From CAVTQZ01 sp963737015 (lineage in GTDB: Bacteria; Actinomycetota; Acidimicrobiia; Acidimicrobiales; UBA8190): DNA of 64,000 nucleotides. Numbering within the stretch: position 1 is the first letter of the stretch; each line of letters begins with the position of its first letter. Of this stretch, positions 34,376-42,727 are shown piece by piece. The notes below the pieces were generated by a model. The model made no database searches, had not been told where the DNA came from, and saw only the letters and a list, made by a program, of their open reading frames with translations. A program made the translations under genes and the position numbers. Location: positions 1,984,001 to 2,048,000 of the forward strand of contig CAVTQZ010000001.1 in assembly GCA_963737015.1 (NCBI GenBank). Reading direction: 5' to 3'.

Positions 34376-35492
34376 CTCTTCGGAGGAAGCCGCGTTCCGG
34401 ACACGACTTCGCGCGTGGCTCAGGGACAACAACCCGGGACTTCCCGCATCGTCGACCGACGACGAGTACTGGAAAGGCCAGGCTCCGTGGCACCGCTCTC
34501 TGTACGACGGCGGCTTCTTCGGACTCTCGTGGCCGGAGGAGTACGGGGGCCATGATCTGCCTTCCGTCTACGACGTCATTCTGGACGAGGAGCTCGCCGC
34601 CGCAGGAGCACCGCCCAGGCCGAGCGTCGGATATCTCGTGCAGGGGATACTCGAACACGGCAACGACGACATAAAGCATCGCTTCCTTCCGGGGATCGTG
34701 AACGGACGCGACCGTTGGTGCCAGGGATTCAGCGAACCGGAGGCCGGCTCTGACCTCGCGTCCCTCCGGACACGTGCGGTACTAGACGGAGACGACTACG
34801 TGGTGAGCGGACACAAGGTATGGACGAGCTATTCGGACGACGCCGAATGGTGCCTGTTGTTGGCGCGCACCGACCCCGATGTCCCGCAGCACAAGGGGAT
34901 CTCGGCCTTCGCCCTTCCGATGCGCCAAGCCGGTATCGAGCAGCGGCCGCTCAAGATGATCAACGGTGTCACGAAGGAATTCGGCGAAGTCCTCCTCGAC
35001 GAGGCGCGCGTACCCGCAGCCAACATTATCGGTGCTCCTGGTGACGGATGGCGGTTGGCGATGACCATCGTGAGCCACGAGCGCGAGCCGGGCGAGCTCG
35101 GATACGTCGCCCGCTACAAGAAGCTCGTGAACGACCTCGTAGCGAAGGTGAAAGAAGAACCCTCGTCCTTCGCAGCCGAGCAGCTGCGGGACCTCGCATG
35201 GGCGATGGCCGAGGCGGAGATGCTGCGCCTCCACGTCCGCCGGCGTCTCTCGGACCGCCTCGACGGTGTGTCACACGGTCCGGAAGGATCGGTCGACAAG
35301 CTGCTCATGACATCGGCCGAACAGGCGGTGGGCCATGCAGCGCTTTCCGTGGGTGGAATCGCCCTAGTCGGCGGCGACGACACCTGGCTCGGGGTGTACC
35401 TCTACAGCAGGGCCCAGAGCGTGATGGGAGGGACGTCGCAGATCCAGCGAAATATCGTCGCGACCCGCATCCTCGGGCTGCCCACGGCGTAG
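34362..35492 (+). CDS. Acyl-CoA dehydrogenase, alpha-type subunit (FadE)
   Basis: Catalytic ACAD subunit of 376 residues. It has the signature WCQGFSEPEAGSDLASL and KVWTSYSDDAEW, and ends MGGTSQIQRNIVATRILGL, where Gly replaces the usual Glu. The catalytic base is probably a Glu in SHEREPGEL (about 240-245), the helix-G position used by ChsE-type and isovaleryl enzymes. The ATG at 34362 lies within the end of the beta gene. The pair forms the last step of the DUF35-Ltp-FadD3-like operon. Confidence 0.9.
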   Translation: MDFGDSSEEAAFRTRLRAWLRDNNPGLPASSTDDEYWKGQAPWHRSLYDGGFFGLSWPEEYGGHDLPSVYDVILDEELAAAGAPPRPSVGYLVQGILEHGNDDIKHRFLPGIVNGRDRWCQGFSEPEAGSDLASLRTRAVLDGDDYVVSGHKVWTSYSDDAEWCLLLARTDPDVPQHKGISAFALPMRQAGIEQRPLKMINGVTKEFGEVLLDEARVPAANIIGAPGDGWRLAMTIVSHEREPGELGYVARYKKLVNDLVAKVKEEPSSFAAEQLRDLAWAMAEAEMLRLHVRRRLSDRLDGVSHGPEGSVDKLLMTSAEQAVGHAALSVGGIALVGGDDTWLGVYLYSRAQSVMGGTSQIQRNIVATRILGLPTA

Positions 35493-35498
35493 CGGGCG

Positions 35499-36773
35499 TC
35501 AGCCGACCGGATCGAATTCCAGGTAGAGGCGCGTGACGCCGCGGAGCATGTAGGTGGGCACGTAGCGGTAACGGCGTGACCCCGGCGGACCGTGTTTCTC
35601 CTCGGAGATCCTGATGTCGCCCATGCGGTCGAGGATCCGCTCCAGGCTGACCCGTGCTTCGGCTCGGGCTAACGGCGCCCCGGGGCAGGTGTGTACCCCG
35701 TGCCCGAAGGTCACGTGCGACCGGGCGTTCGAGCGATCGACGACGAGCTCACCAGGGTTCTCGAACCGGCGGGCGTCGCGGTTGGCAGCTGCGTTCAGGA
35801 CCATCACAGTGGTACCGGCAGGTATGTCCACCCCCCCGACCGTCGTCGGCACGCGTGCAAGACGGAAGTCGCCTTTCACAGGGCTCTCGATCCGAAGGGT
35901 CTCCTCGACGAAGTTGGGGATCCTGTCACGTTCGTTTCGGAGGAGCTCCTGTAGATCCGGACGTTCGGCGATGAACTGGAGAGCCGAGCCGAGCAGCCGC
36001 ACCGTGGTCTCCTGCCCCGCAGCGAAGAGATTGACAGCGATGCGAACGACGTCGATCACCTCGGGTGTGCTCCCGTCACGGAACTCTGCACTCGCCAGTC
36101 CCGTGAGGACGTCATCCCGAGCGTTTTGCCTGCGATCTTCGATGTAGGAACCGAACTGCGAGTAGAGGAACTCGAGCGGGTTGTGACCCATCGACTGCTT
36201 CGTGGGGCTCCCGATCATCCTTCCGGGCCCTACTCCGAACTCGCTTCGGAACCTCTCGTGGTCGGCTTCCGGCACCCCGAGGAGGTCGGCGATGACGAGG
36301 AGGGTGAATGGGCTCGCGTACTCCCGGACGAACTCGCACTTGCCGTTCTGAAGGAATTCGTCGATCTGACGGTCCGCCAGCCGCCACATGAAGGCCTCGT
36401 TCTCCTTGAGCCGTCTGGGGGACAGCATCCGTCCGAGAAGTGCCCGGTGCTCGGTGTGCTTCGGTGGGTCGAATGTCGGCAGCTGATCGCTCATCGGCAA
36501 CTCGTCACGGTGCTCTTCGATCAGAGCGCTCACGTCGTCGCCGTCCAGGGGAACGGGGAAGCCTGGAAAGGGCCCGCTCACCGAATTGCACGAGGAGAAC
36601 CGCTCGGCGTCGTGGTACACCTCCATCGCCTCCTCGTATCCCGTGACCATCACCACGCCGTGGTGCGGCTCGAGCTGGACCGGACAGCGCGCCCGCAGCT
36701 CGTCGAAGTAGGGATATGGATCGTCGATCAGTGAGGGGTCGCTGAAGAAGTCGAGCGTGTCGATCTCGCTCAC
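35499..36773 (-). CDS. Cytochrome P450
   Basis: Soluble bacterial P450 monooxygenase of 424 residues. The heme-ligand motif is FGHGVHTCPGAPLAR, the ExxR motif lies in EETLR, and the I-helix oxygen-activation motif is AAGQETT, with Gln-Glu where AGxD/ET is usual. The start is a GTG at 36773 behind CGGGAG. It is convergent with the FadE operon (6-base gap) and divergent from the LLM oxidoreductase. A role in hydroxylating a hydrocarbon or steroid-like substrate fits the context, but the CYP family cannot be named here. Confidence 0.93.
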   Translation of the reverse strand: MSEIDTLDFFSDPSLIDDPYPYFDELRARCPVQLEPHHGVVMVTGYEEAMEVYHDAERFSSCNSVSGPFPGFPVPLDGDDVSALIEEHRDELPMSDQLPTFDPPKHTEHRALLGRMLSPRRLKENEAFMWRLADRQIDEFLQNGKCEFVREYASPFTLLVIADLLGVPEADHERFRSEFGVGPGRMIGSPTKQSMGHNPLEFLYSQFGSYIEDRRQNARDDVLTGLASAEFRDGSTPEVIDVVRIAVNLFAAGQETTVRLLGSALQFIAERPDLQELLRNERDRIPNFVEETLRIESPVKGDFRLARVPTTVGGVDIPAGTTVMVLNAAANRDARRFENPGELVVDRSNARSHVTFGHGVHTCPGAPLARAEARVSLERILDRMGDIRISEEKHGPPGSRRYRYVPTYMLRGVTRLYLEFDPVG

Positions 36774-36853
36774 GAATGAGGCTCCCGGTTCGTGATTACT
36801 TTGTTATCATTCTAGGAGAGCGGGAGTTCCGCCGCAACGACGACGGGAGGGCC
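36774..36853. promoter_or_regulatory. Divergent promoter region, P450 and LLM oxidoreductase
   Basis: An 80-base gap with an AT-rich core (GATTACTTTGTTATCATTCTAG). TATCAT can serve as -10 toward the LLM gene, and TAGAAT on the other strand toward the P450. Both start codons have GGGAG-type ribosome-binding sites. No palindrome is evident. Confidence 0.4.
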
Positions 36854-37807
36854 ATGCGCATCGGCTTGATGGTCGGCCCCGAACGCGGTCGTTACGCGTC
36901 CAAGGTGCGCAGGATGCAGGACGACGCCCGCTGGGCCGAGGACGCGGGGCTCGCCTCGGTCTGGATCCCGCAGATCCCTGACGAATTCGACGCGCTCACC
37001 GCAGCCACCCTCGTCGGAGCAGTGACCTCGCGCGTCGAGGTGGGCACCGCCGTCGTACCCGTCCAGCCACGTCACCCCGTGGCGCTCGCACAGCAGGCGC
37101 TCTCAGTCCAGGCCGTGTGCGGGGGTCGCCTTCGTCTCGGCTTGGGTGTCTCTCACCACTGGATCATCGAGCAGATGATGGGGCTCCCCTACGAAAAGCC
37201 GGTACGCACCATGCGCGCGTACCTGGACGTGCTCGACGTGTCATTGAGAGGACCGGGCGCTGTCGACGTCGAGAACGAGTTCTTCCGGATCCACAATCCA
37301 CTCGACATCACCGATGCCGCGCCCACCCCCGTCCTGCTCGCCGCGCTCGGCCCTGCGATGCTGCGTCTGGCCGGAGAACGCGCCAGCGGGACGATCCTCT
37401 GGATGGCGGATGAGCGAGCGATTGCCTCGCACATCGTCCCGAACATCACCGGCGCTGCGAAGGACGCAGGCAGGCCTGCGCCGCGAGTGGTCGCAGGCGT
37501 GCCGGTGTGCCTGTGTCGCGACTCAGAGGTCGACAGTGCCGTTACGAGGGCCAACCGGATCCTCGCCGAGGCAGAGATCTCACCGAACTACCAGCGGCTC
37601 CTCGACACCGGAGACGCCCGGAACGTGGGGGACATCATGGCGGCGGGGAGTGAGGTCGCCGTCGAGAAGCGCCTTCGCTCGTTCGCGGATGCTGGAGCGA
37701 CCGACGTCTCCGTCCGGATCCTGCCGATCGGGGAGGATCGTGACCAACTAATAGAGTCGTCGCGCCGTACCCGGGAGCTGGTCGCATCCCTCACAGATTC
37801 TCTCTGA
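36854..37807 (+). CDS. LLM-class F420-dependent oxidoreductase
   Basis: Luciferase-like TIM-barrel oxidoreductase of 317 residues, using F420 or FMN. It shows the N-terminal MRIGLMVGPE strand, WAEDAGLASVWIPQ, the mid motif RLRLGLGVSHHWIIEQMMGL and PTPVLLAALGPAMLRLAGE near residue 190. GGGAGGG sits directly before the ATG at 36854; a 26-codon upstream extension is open but lacks similarity. It is divergent from the P450 and convergent with the FadE pair (3-base gap). The substrate is unknown. Confidence 0.9.
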   Translation: MRIGLMVGPERGRYASKVRRMQDDARWAEDAGLASVWIPQIPDEFDALTAATLVGAVTSRVEVGTAVVPVQPRHPVALAQQALSVQAVCGGRLRLGLGVSHHWIIEQMMGLPYEKPVRTMRAYLDVLDVSLRGPGAVDVENEFFRIHNPLDITDAAPTPVLLAALGPAMLRLAGERASGTILWMADERAIASHIVPNITGAAKDAGRPAPRVVAGVPVCLCRDSEVDSAVTRANRILAEAEISPNYQRLLDTGDARNVGDIMAAGSEVAVEKRLRSFADAGATDVSVRILPIGEDRDQLIESSRRTRELVASLTDSL

Positions 37808-37810
37808 GAC

Positions 37811-38776
37811 TCAGAGCGGGATCACCAGCGGCAGCGAGCGCTCCCGGAGCAGCATCTCGCCCGTCGCCTTCATGATGGACCGGCTGCTTCCGAGGATCTG
37901 ATCGAGCACGAGGACGCGTCGTAGGTGGCGGTGGAAGGGATGTTCCATCGTGAATCCCATGCCTGCGAGCACCTGCTGGCTGTGCCTTGCGACCGTTCGT
38001 GCCCCGCGTCCCGAAACGGCCTTGGCGACCGACGCGGCCAATTCGGATCCCTCGTCCCACGCTGCGGCCAGAGCCGCATGCGATCCCTCGATCGCTACGA
38101 GGCTCTCGGCGAGACGGTGGCGCACCGCCTGGAAGGCAGCAATTGGCCGGCCGAACTGGACACGCTCACGCGCATGGTCACACGCCAGGGCGAGCATGGC
38201 CCTCGACGCACCCAGAAGCTCCTGCGAAAGGGCAAGCCGGCCCAAAGCGACGGCCATGCTCCATGCATCAGGTGCGGTCAACGACGCCGTCGGTGCTGCG
38301 CCGACGTCCCCCGTTACCTCGACGAGAGCGAGCTCGGGATCGATGCCGCTCAGTCGTCTCGCGGTGAGCCGTCCGGCATCGACGGTCACGCACCCGTACG
38401 TCTCGGCGGATTTCGTGACGACGCACACCCTCTCCCCGCGGGCCATCGCCCGCGTCGCGAGGCCTCGGACGGACACCTTTTCCCCCGCCACCCGACCGGG
38501 AGGTTCCACAGAGCCGAGGGCAGGGAGCACGACACAGCTGATCGCATCGTCGTCCAACCCGAGTGCCTCTGCGAGCACGAAGTCGAGCGCCGAGGATGTC
38601 GCGTTGGCGCTGCCCTGCAGCTCGAAGAGGGTCGAGATCGCTGCTCGCCTGTCGGCTCGGAGGGCATCGCGCCAACCCAGCGACTCGAGGCCCTTGTCGA
38701 GGTCTTCCGCCGAAGTTCTCTGGGCGACCTGGCGCACGGCCTCGCGGAAGATAGCTAATTCTTCGCCGTCCATCAC
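37811..38776 (-). CDS. Acyl-CoA dehydrogenase, beta-type subunit (second FadE pair)
   Basis: A 321-residue ACAD-fold protein with the C-terminal helical core (ERVQFGRPIAAFQAVRHRLA) but a degenerate middle domain and no catalytic Glu, like the non-catalytic halves of heteromeric steroid-type dehydrogenases. The GTG at 38776, or the ATG directly after it, overlaps the stop of the alpha gene (38773), so the two subunits are translationally coupled. The gene order (alpha then beta) is opposite to that of the pair at 33365-35492, and the sequences are clearly different, so this is not a recent duplicate. Confidence 0.86.
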   Translation of the reverse strand: MMDGEELAIFREAVRQVAQRTSAEDLDKGLESLGWRDALRADRRAAISTLFELQGSANATSSALDFVLAEALGLDDDAISCVVLPALGSVEPPGRVAGEKVSVRGLATRAMARGERVCVVTKSAETYGCVTVDAGRLTARRLSGIDPELALVEVTGDVGAAPTASLTAPDAWSMAVALGRLALSQELLGASRAMLALACDHARERVQFGRPIAAFQAVRHRLAESLVAIEGSHAALAAAWDEGSELAASVAKAVSGRGARTVARHSQQVLAGMGFTMEHPFHRHLRRVLVLDQILGSSRSIMKATGEMLLRERSLPLVIPL

Positions 38777-39903
38777 GGCTCGGCTCCCAGATCGAGCAGC
38801 CGTCGGGCCACGATGTTGCGCTGGATCTCGGAGGTGCCTCCGTAGATCGTGGCCGCCCGCGAGAAGAGGAACTCCTCGCGCCAGCGTCCGTCAGACGGGT
38901 CGTCCCCGAGGAGGATCTCGCGCGACAGTCCTTCGGCTGCGAGATCGAAGACCGTCTGCTCCGTGGTTGCGACGAGGATCTTGTCGATCGAAGTCTCGGG
39001 CCCCAGGCGCTCGCCCTTTGCCAGCCTGTGGAGCGTGGCGCGAGAACGTGCTCGCAGCGAGAAGAGCTGTGCGAAAGCGTCTCCGACGTCCGCGGGGTCG
39101 AGGGAACCTTGCGGTGCAGTGGTGATCAGCTGCTCGAGACGCCGCTGCAGGAACGCGCATTTCTGCCAAAGGGCGGTGCTGCGCTCGAAAGGGAGAATGT
39201 CCATCGCCACGGCCCAGCCCTGATCGATCTCTCCCAAGGTGCGGTCGAAGGGGACCACCACTTCGTCGAAGAAGACCTCACAGAACTCTTCTATGCCGTG
39301 AATGGTCTCGAGCGGTCGCACCGTGATGCCTGGGCTGTCCATGTCGACGAAGTGGGCCGTTATCCCCCGGCGCGCGGACTCCGCGTTCCCGGTGCGCGTG
39401 AGCAGCACGCAGCGTTCCGCGAACTGTGCGAGGCTCGTCCAGAGCTTCTGCCCGCTGACCACCCATCCGTCGTCCGTGCGCGTCGCGCGGCACGAGAGGG
39501 AAGCGAGATTGCTCCCCGTCTCGGGCTCAGAAAAGCCTTGGCACCAGGTCTCGTCGCCGCGCAGCAGACGTGGGACCATCTCCGCGGCCAGCTCTTCGGG
39601 CGCATAGTCGATCATCGTGGGTGCCAGGACCTCGGTGAGCGAATAGATCCCGGGTTCCACCATGTCCCTGGCTGAGAGCGCCTCCGCCAGATACGCCCGA
39701 AGCAGTGGCGAGCCGCCGAGGCCCCCGACGCGCTCGGGCCATCCGAAGCGCATCCAGCCTGCGTCGTAGGTGAGCCGCTTCACCTTCTTTATCTGGGCTA
39801 CGTGCTCCTCGAGGGTGCTCCCGATGGGATCTCGGGGGGAAAGATCAGCGGAATGCTCATCGAGCCACGCGTCCACGCAGGAGCGAAATTCACCGAGCTC
39901 CAT
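38773..39903 (-). CDS. Acyl-CoA dehydrogenase, alpha-type subunit (second FadE pair)
   Basis: Catalytic ACAD subunit of 376 residues with WCQGFSEPETGSNLASL, QKLWTSLAQFAERC and the C-terminal YGGTSEIQRNIVARRLL, where Gly replaces the MCAD-type Glu. The Glu in ILPFERS is the probable catalytic base. It starts 3 bases after the amidohydrolase stop and overlaps the beta gene, so amidohydrolase, FadE alpha and FadE beta form one operon. That suggests amide or ester cleavage followed by dehydrogenation of the released acid as its CoA ester. Confidence 0.9.
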   Translation of the reverse strand: MELGEFRSCVDAWLDEHSADLSPRDPIGSTLEEHVAQIKKVKRLTYDAGWMRFGWPERVGGLGGSPLLRAYLAEALSARDMVEPGIYSLTEVLAPTMIDYAPEELAAEMVPRLLRGDETWCQGFSEPETGSNLASLSCRATRTDDGWVVSGQKLWTSLAQFAERCVLLTRTGNAESARRGITAHFVDMDSPGITVRPLETIHGIEEFCEVFFDEVVVPFDRTLGEIDQGWAVAMDILPFERSTALWQKCAFLQRRLEQLITTAPQGSLDPADVGDAFAQLFSLRARSRATLHRLAKGERLGPETSIDKILVATTEQTVFDLAAEGLSREILLGDDPSDGRWREEFLFSRAATIYGGTSEIQRNIVARRLLDLGAEP

Positions 39904-39906
39904 AAC

Positions 39907-41178
39907 TCAACGAGCGGCCGACTCGCCTGATGGCTCGTTGCGGTAGATGCGGCCGCCCTTCATCACGAATCGCACGTCTTCGGTCACTTCGATGTCCGAC
40001 AGGGGGTCACCCGGTACCGCGATCACGTCGGCGAGAAGGCCGGGTGCCAGACGACCGCGGTCGCTTGCGTCGATGAGGTCGGCCGACACGGTGGTCGCTG
40101 CCCGGATCGCTCCCAGCGGTGACATCCCTCGATCGACCAGGGCGATCAGCTCCTTGGCATTGCGGCCGTGCGGTATGGCGGGCGCGTCGGTTCCGCATGC
40201 GATCCGGACCCCTCGTGAGACAGCCTTTCGGATCGTCTCCTTCGCGCGGGGAAAGACCTCCTTCGCCTTCTGCTGGAGTTCGGGCGCTGCATGTGACACG
40301 TTCATCCCGTCGGCGAGATAGGTGGTCGGAACGAGGAACGTTCCGCGCTCGATCAGCAACTGCATCGTCTCGTCGCTCATGAGCGAACCGTGCTCGATGC
40401 AGTCGATCCCGGCCTCGACCGCGGCCCGTATTCCGTCGTCGCCGTGCGCGTGGGCCGCCACCTTGAGACCGCGGCGATGTGCCTCGTCTGCGATGGCGGA
40501 CAGCTCTTCGTCGGAGTACTGCTGCGCACCCGGAGGGCCGGTGTGCGACATGATCCCGCCCGACGCGCAGACCTTTATCAGCTCCGCACCGTGCTTGATC
40601 TGGTAACGCACCGCCTTGCGAACTTCGCTCACTCCGTTCGCGATTCCCTCCTCCACGGTGAGGGGCAGCACGTGGGGCGCCAGCGCTTGGAACATGGTGG
40701 GGTCGAGGTGCCCACCTGTCGGAGTGATCGCATGACCGGCGGGAACGACACGAGGTCCTTCGAACCACCCGAAGTCGATCGCCTTCTTGAGCGCGACATC
40801 GAGGAGAAGCCCGCCCGTCTGAACGAAGAGCCCGAGATTTCGCACCGTCGTGAAACCAGCTCGGAGCGTCCGCCTTGCATTTGCGACGGCACGCAGGACG
40901 CGTACCGCCGGGTCGTCCTGGACCGGGTTGAGAGGACTCTCGTGGTTCGGACCGCCGAGAAGGAGGTTGACCTCCATGTCCATCAGTCCTGGAAGAAGCG
41001 TGAGCTCTTCGAGGTCGATCCTCACCGCATCGTCGGGTACGGAGGACGGAGCGATGTCGACGATCCGTCCGCCCTCGACGAGCAACTCCCCCGGCTCGAC
41101 GAACTCTCCTTTGTCGACGTCGAGCAGGCGGGCGCTAACGAGATGGATGGGAGCCTCGGGGGTTCGGGCGGACGCCAT
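39907..41178 (-). CDS. Amidohydrolase (imidazolonepropionase/prolidase-like) lacking the HxH motif
   Basis: Amidohydrolase-superfamily protein of 423 residues with an N-terminal composite beta domain and TIM barrel. Lys202 (ELIKVCASGG) can be the carboxylated bridging Lys; His243 or His245 (AHAHG), His263 (IEHGS) and Asp331 (CGTDAP) are the expected metal/catalytic residues. Strikingly, the first metal motif, normally GLIDxHxHL, reads GLMDMEVNL, with Glu69 and Asn71 in place of the two His. It may bind a single metal or have changed chemistry. AAGGAGGAG precedes the ATG. It is first gene of an operon with the FadE alpha/beta pair. Confidence 0.9.
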   Translation of the reverse strand: MASARTPEAPIHLVSARLLDVDKGEFVEPGELLVEGGRIVDIAPSSVPDDAVRIDLEELTLLPGLMDMEVNLLLGGPNHESPLNPVQDDPAVRVLRAVANARRTLRAGFTTVRNLGLFVQTGGLLLDVALKKAIDFGWFEGPRVVPAGHAITPTGGHLDPTMFQALAPHVLPLTVEEGIANGVSEVRKAVRYQIKHGAELIKVCASGGIMSHTGPPGAQQYSDEELSAIADEAHRRGLKVAAHAHGDDGIRAAVEAGIDCIEHGSLMSDETMQLLIERGTFLVPTTYLADGMNVSHAAPELQQKAKEVFPRAKETIRKAVSRGVRIACGTDAPAIPHGRNAKELIALVDRGMSPLGAIRAATTVSADLIDASDRGRLAPGLLADVIAVPGDPLSDIEVTEDVRFVMKGGRIYRNEPSGESAAR

Positions 41179-41189
41179 GCTCCTCCTTC

Positions 41190-41208
41190 GACCACAGACG
41201 ACGTGGTC
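41190..41208. promoter_or_regulatory. Inverted repeat GACCAC-N7-GTGGTC upstream of the amidohydrolase operon
   Basis: A perfect 6-bp inverted repeat with a 7-base spacer, immediately upstream of the ribosome-binding site of the gene starting at 41178. An AT-rich stretch (ATAATGGTACTCTA) follows upstream as a possible promoter. The operator role is inferred. Confidence 0.35.
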
Positions 41209-41329
41209 AGTCCGGAATAATGGTACTCTACCTATTGGATAGCAGCATTCTCATAGACGCTTGCCAGGCTCGTCGTAGCCCGGCGCGCGGCATAATCCAC
41301 CCGGTCGAACCAGCACGAAGGGTCGGGAC

Positions 41330-41635
41330 TTGGAACTGAAACCGGGTGCCAGGCTTCGAAGCGCGGTGAGCGAGGTCGAGGTGGTCGTCATCCGTTCTCC
41401 GGCGGGCGACGTCGAGCTCAAATGCGGCGGCGTCACCATGCTCGGCACCGACGCGGGCGTTCAGAGGGCGCAGGACGCAGATGCCGGCGAGGGATCGGTG
41501 GCCCTCGGGAAGCGCTACGTCGACGGCGCGGAGACGATAGAGGTGCTGTGCACGAAGGCGGGGGCCGGAGCCCTGGCGATCGGCGACGCGCCGCTCCAGG
41601 AGAAAACCGCAAAGCCCCTCCCCTCCTCTGACTGA
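41330..41635 (+). CDS. Small hypothetical protein
   Basis: A 101-residue protein from a TTG start with a weak GAAGGG upstream. It is mostly beta (ARLRSAVSEVEVVVIRS, then ELKCGGVTML, RYVDGAETIEVLCTKAGAG) and carries two Cys (in LKCGG and VLCTK). I do not recognise the family. Its frame has normal coding character, and it lies between two divergent and convergent catabolic genes. The 151 bases upstream hold the amidohydrolase promoter. It could be a small acyl-binding or regulatory protein; no function is claimed. Confidence 0.6.
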   Translation: MELKPGARLRSAVSEVEVVVIRSPAGDVELKCGGVTMLGTDAGVQRAQDADAGEGSVALGKRYVDGAETIEVLCTKAGAGALAIGDAPLQEKTAKPLPSSD

Positions 41636-41652
41636 GGCGAGAGCGCGCAACA

Positions 41653-42702
41653 TCAGGTCGCAGCGAACTCAGCCGCATTCACCGCGTCCACGAGGCCCCA
41701 CTCGAGCGCAGTCGCGCAGTCGAGAGTCGCGCCCGTGAGCACCAGCCAGGCAGTTCGCTGCCTGCCAATGCGTCGCCTTATCGACACAGTCCCCCCCGCG
41801 CCTGGGACGAGTCCCATCGTGACCTCGGGCAGCGCGAAGGTCGTCTTCGGATCGGCTATCACCTTCTCGGCGAATGCGGGGATCTCGACGCCGGCCCCTA
41901 TGCACGAACCGTGCAGGTACGACGTGGTCCTCGAGGACACCTCGGAGAGCGCGAGCCCGGGATGACGCGTCAGGCGAACCGCATGTGCGGTGGCTGCGTC
42001 GCGAACCGTCCCGAACTCGTCGAGGTCTCCTCCGGACGAGAAGCACGGACCGGTGCCCCTCAGCTCAATTCGCATCTCGGGTTCCAAGGCCGCCAGCCTG
42101 AACGCCTCGACAAGCCCGTCGCGCACCTCGGAATCGATCGCGTTGCGAGCCTCGGGGCGATCGAGCGTCACGGTCAGGACGCGATCTCGACGCTCCACCT
42201 TCACCACGCCTGTCCCAGAACGCTTCGTGCGCCGGCGTGGCCGATCGTTCAACCAGCGCAGAAACGGCACGCTGCCGAGCAACATGGAGTAGGTCACTGA
42301 TTCCTGTGCCACGGCGTCCCAGGTACAGAGCCGCTCGGTCGTGCGCAAGAGGATCACGAGAGCGAGCGCAGCGAGAGGCTGGCTCCCGACGCTCTCGTCC
42401 AATTCATCCGGTTGAGCACTCACCCAGGGTCGGGGCGCACCCGACCTTCGGCTGAGGCAGACGTCGGCCGCCGATGTGAGCGCATCGAGCGCCGCTCGAT
42501 CTTCCACGGCGGGGTCGTCGACGACGAGAATCGTGGGTGCCGGAAGCCGCCGTAAGGCTCGAGCCGCTCGGACGCAAGAGGACTTCTCCAGGGCCCGCGT
42601 CGGAGCCACCACAACGGAGACGGGATGGTGCAACACGGAACACGCTTCGACGAGCTCGCCATCGGGCGTATCGGCTAACTCGGAGACCTCGGTGATCCGC
42701 AC
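41653..42702 (-). CDS. Enoyl-CoA hydratase-family protein with rearranged domain order
   Basis: A 349-residue crotonase-related protein. The normal N-terminal crotonase strand (RVLTVTLDRPEARNAID) begins only at about residue 173, followed by the oxyanion motif FSSGGDLDEFG and LPEVTMGLVPGAGGT. The chain then stops at GLVDAVNAAEFAAT, so the usual C-terminal helical segment is missing. A segment resembling it (LALVILLRTTERL, AVAQESVTYSMLLGS, FLRWL) lies instead at about 113-150, before the core. The second ECH Glu is not evident. The start at GTG 42702 is inferred from a TATCTT seven bases away. It is divergent from the rearranged CaiB gene, 25 bases between starts. Confidence 0.8.
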   Translation of the reverse strand: MRITEVSELADTPDGELVEACSVLHHPVSVVVAPTRALEKSSCVRAARALRRLPAPTILVVDDPAVEDRAALDALTSAADVCLSRRSGAPRPWVSAQPDELDESVGSQPLAALALVILLRTTERLCTWDAVAQESVTYSMLLGSVPFLRWLNDRPRRRTKRSGTGVVKVERRDRVLTVTLDRPEARNAIDSEVRDGLVEAFRLAALEPEMRIELRGTGPCFSSGGDLDEFGTVRDAATAHAVRLTRHPGLALSEVSSRTTSYLHGSCIGAGVEIPAFAEKVIADPKTTFALPEVTMGLVPGAGGTVSIRRRIGRQRTAWLVLTGATLDCATALEWGLVDAVNAAEFAAT

Positions 42703-42709
42703 TGTTCCA

Positions 42710-42719
42710 AAGATAGAGT
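42710..42719. promoter_or_regulatory. Overlapping back-to-back -10 elements of a divergent leaderless pair
   Basis: On the minus strand TATCTT (42710-42715) lies 7 bases from the GTG at 42702. On the plus strand TAGAGT (42714-42719) lies 8 bases from the GTG at 42728. The two elements share 2 bp, so the promoters should be mutually exclusive or jointly melted. No convincing -35 is seen for either. Confidence 0.45.
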
Positions 42720-42727
42720 CGTTTCGA

